Shown piece after piece: positions 62,659-64,000 of a stretch of DNA of 64,000 nt. Below the pieces are notes generated by a model. That model did not search any database, was not told where the DNA came from, and was given only the letters and a program-made list of their open reading frames with translations. This stretch comes from Anaerovibrio lipolyticus DSM 3074. Its GTDB lineage: Bacteria > Bacillota > Negativicutes > Selenomonadales > Selenomonadaceae. The stretch lies in NCBI RefSeq assembly GCF_900141865.1, contig NZ_FQYW01000004.1, positions 62,001 to 126,000 on the forward strand. Direction: 5' to 3'. Positions within the stretch are counted from its first letter, which is position 1, and each line of letters begins with the position of its first letter. A program made the position numbers and the translations under genes.

Positions 62659-63705
62659 TTAATTTTCACTCCACTGATAATAATCCGTTGTGGCAATGCG
62701 CCTATAGATGGAGCTGCACTCATCACAGGCAAATCGGGCCACAGTATCTCTCATGTCAGCACGCCCATTAATAATCTTAACGGCCTCCGGCTCCAGATAC
62801 CTCATATTGGCACCGCAGCGAGGGCAGGAGCAATTGCCATTTTCGTCCCTTTTGAGCTGCATAGGCTCCAAATCACCGGTTCCGATAATCTTCTTTCTTT
62901 CCGGTGGCAGAGTCAGCTCCTCCAAATCAAATCTCTCATAAAGGCCTGAGCTTAACAGCTCACGGTAAAAGGTCTCACATCGACGACATATATAACGTGG
63001 CTTAACATTTTCATAGTCCACCTTGCCATTGACTACCCGCACCTGGCCCCCATCAGAAAATTCCAGCTCCTGATTGCAAGCAGGACAGAGATAATGGCCG
63101 GAGCCATTCTTGGCAAGGGCCACCACCGGATTAATATCCGTAACGGTGTTCTTCTGTGGCTGTTCCTGCTGGTCCTCTTCCTCCAATGGAAAGGTATCAT
63201 ACATACCAGAGGTAAGAAGCTCACGATAAAACACCTTACAACTATCACATATAAACTTCGGCTTAATGCTTTCGTAATCCACCTTATCCCCTATGACTCT
63301 TATGGCACCACCTTCGGTGCAGCGCAGGGTATTTTTGCAACGGGGACAATTATAGCTGCCACCCCGCCCCTTAATAAGACGAACAACATTTTCAACATCC
63401 TTAGATGATTTTTCCCCAGACTCCTCGTCAGTCCCCGGAATATCCAGATGCAAGGTCTTTGCTTCTTCCTTCAGTTCATCGTCCAAATCAAAGACATCAT
63501 AATATCCGGAATGAAGCATTTCTCTGTAGAACTTTTGACAATAAAAGCACACATGGCGAGGCTTAATATTCTCATAATCCACCTTGCCATCCACTACCCG
63601 TACCTGGCCACCATCTTTATACACTAAGGGTCTTTTGCACTCTGGGCACAAAAGAGCACCGTTTTCTCCACTTTCTAATGCGGTAACTGCCAAATTAACC
63701 ACCAC
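62659..63705 (-). CDS. Protein of four tandem zinc-ribbon-like CxxC-x29-CxxC repeats
   Basis: I do not recognise a named family. The 348-residue protein consists of four similar units of about 60 residues. Each has CPxC, a segment like DGGQVRVVDGKVDYENIKPR, then CxxC, exactly 29 residues between the Cys pairs, and then FYRELLxSGxYDxF. Cys positions: 20/23/53/56, 120/123/153/156, 207/210/240/243 and 294/297/327/330. Linkers are acidic. No signal peptide, membrane segment or catalytic domain is seen. Units 1-3 are closest; unit 4 is diverged. The start is uncertain (GTG at 63705, or TTG at 63693 with GGTGG before it). It lies between a glycosyltransferase gene and ftsB. Confidence 0.85.
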   Translation of the reverse strand: MVVNLAVTALESGENGALLCPECKRPLVYKDGGQVRVVDGKVDYENIKPRHVCFYCQKFYREMLHSGYYDVFDLDDELKEEAKTLHLDIPGTDEESGEKSSKDVENVVRLIKGRGGSYNCPRCKNTLRCTEGGAIRVIGDKVDYESIKPKFICDSCKVFYRELLTSGMYDTFPLEEEDQQEQPQKNTVTDINPVVALAKNGSGHYLCPACNQELEFSDGGQVRVVNGKVDYENVKPRYICRRCETFYRELLSSGLYERFDLEELTLPPERKKIIGTGDLEPMQLKRDENGNCSCPRCGANMRYLEPEAVKIINGRADMRDTVARFACDECSSIYRRIATTDYYQWSEN

Positions 63706-63791
63706 ACACTTTCTATAGTGTAACTAAATGAAAACAGCAAAAAGAGAAAAATAGAAACTATCCAGATTTTTCCAGACAGCTTTTCACACTT

Positions 63792-63799
63792 ATTATAGC
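63792..63799 (-). promoter_or_regulatory. Extended -10 promoter of the zinc-ribbon gene
   Basis: Minus strand TGCTATAAT: TATAAT at 63792-63797 preceded by TGC; -35 weak. It lies about 85 bases before the gene. Confidence 0.6.
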
Positions 63800-63840
63800 A
63801 TGAAAAATAAATCTAAAATACTGAAAATTTTGATTTTATC

Positions 63841-64000
63841 TTAGCCCATGCGCTGGGCAATTTCTTTGGCAGCATCAGTACGCCTGTATTTCAAGGAATT
63901 TTGGCTCATTTGCTCCAGCTTTTCAGGATGGGCCAACAAATCACCAATTATCTTGGAAAGGCTGTCCCCGGAATGAAGCCACACAGCCATGCCCCCCTCG
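63841..64000 (-). CDS. C-terminal end of a glycosyltransferase (MurG/MGDG-synthase-like)
   Basis: The last 52 codons are inside the window. They read EGGMAVWLHSGDSLSKIIGD, then LLAHPEKLEQMSQNSLKY, then RRTDAAKEIAQRMG and stop. The pattern (a G-G-A stretch, a D-LL--P-KL--M--N segment, then a DAA--IA end) is typical of the nucleotide-binding C-terminal domain of GT-B glycosyltransferases such as MurG or monogalactosyldiacylglycerol synthase-like enzymes. Which of them cannot be told from this fragment. Confidence 0.65.
   Translation of the reverse strand, partial: EGGMAVWLHSGDSLSKIIGDLLAHPEKLEQMSQNSLKYRRTDAAKEIAQRMG

Noticed and set aside
1-64000. CRISPR arrays, insertion sequences, prophage genes, rRNA operons
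   Set aside because: No regularly spaced direct repeats, transposase, phage structural gene or rRNA sequence was found in the window.

Overview
The window is a chromosome segment, coded almost entirely on the minus strand, from a flagellated anaerobic Firmicute that has an outer membrane. The best fit is a Negativicute (Selenomonadales, something like Selenomonas or Anaerovibrio). The Firmicute side shows in CodY, FliY (fused CheC-FliN), YlxF/MotE, T-box control of glyQS, the dnaG-rpoD pair and gene orders close to Bacillus subtilis (dprA-topA-trmFO-hslVU-codY-fla; divIC-yabR-tilS-hpt-ftsH-coaX-dus). The diderm side shows in an ExbB-ExbD-TonB set and a periplasmic CbiK-type chelatase. The genus is inference; no rRNA is present.

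Layout, left to right. 1-15.3 kb: one long flagellar/chemotaxis operon read right to left, flgB-flgC-fliE-fliF-fliG-fliH-fliI-fliJ-lytic transglycosylase-motE/ylxF-fliK-flgD-FlgD-linked operon protein-flgE-flbD-fliL-fliM-fliY-cheY (cut at the edge). 15.6-23.6 kb: codY, hslU, hslV, trmFO, topA, dprA; the xerC gene usual between trmFO and hslV is absent and a 211-bp palindromic repeat lies there. 23.8-29.4 kb: pncB with a possible 25-codon membrane peptide, a plus-strand pair (lone N-terminal domain of dihydropteroate synthase, then folB), a c-di-AMP riboswitch driving an NlpC/P60 hydrolase, the RNase P RNA gene with a consensus promoter, thiE, a Nif3-like gene and trmK. 29.6-34.7 kb: rpoD, dnaG, dgt. 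34.8-38.7 kb: a 70-codon plus-strand orphan, then glyS-glyQ behind a T-box leader with a long nested palindrome built into it. 38.8-41.7 kb: an AT-rich DpnII-type (GATC) restriction-modification island next to tRNA-Arg(CCG). 41.8-47.1 kb: ZnuBC-like metal importer, an ABC-2 exporter and tonB-exbD-exbB. 47.2-50.7 kb: cbiK and a GntP-like permease with two cobalamin riboswitches. 50.7-64 kb: CDF metal transporter, secreted GH84 glucosaminidase, M18 aminopeptidase, dusB, coaX, birA, ftsH, hpt, tilS, yabR-like S1 protein, ftsB/divIC, a four-fold zinc-ribbon protein, and the tail of a glycosyltransferase.

The most unusual signal is not a gene. At least four intergenic spacers (18.6, 23.6, 29.4 and 35.2 kb) carry versions of one interspersed element whose core is shared, while its outer arms differ in sequence from copy to copy and yet are complementary within each copy. 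Further long perfect palindromes lie at 33.6, 38.5, 43.5 and 50.2 kb, one of them at the tip of a stem in the glyQS T-box leader. Other points worth following up are the CPxC-x29-CxxC protein repeated four times, the free-standing folP N-terminal domain, an apparently orphaned second B12 riboswitch followed by two terminators, and the lysine/threonine-rich tails on both RpoD and TopA.

Most coding functions are confident from conserved motifs. Start codons were moved where a Shine-Dalgarno sequence clearly favoured another start.
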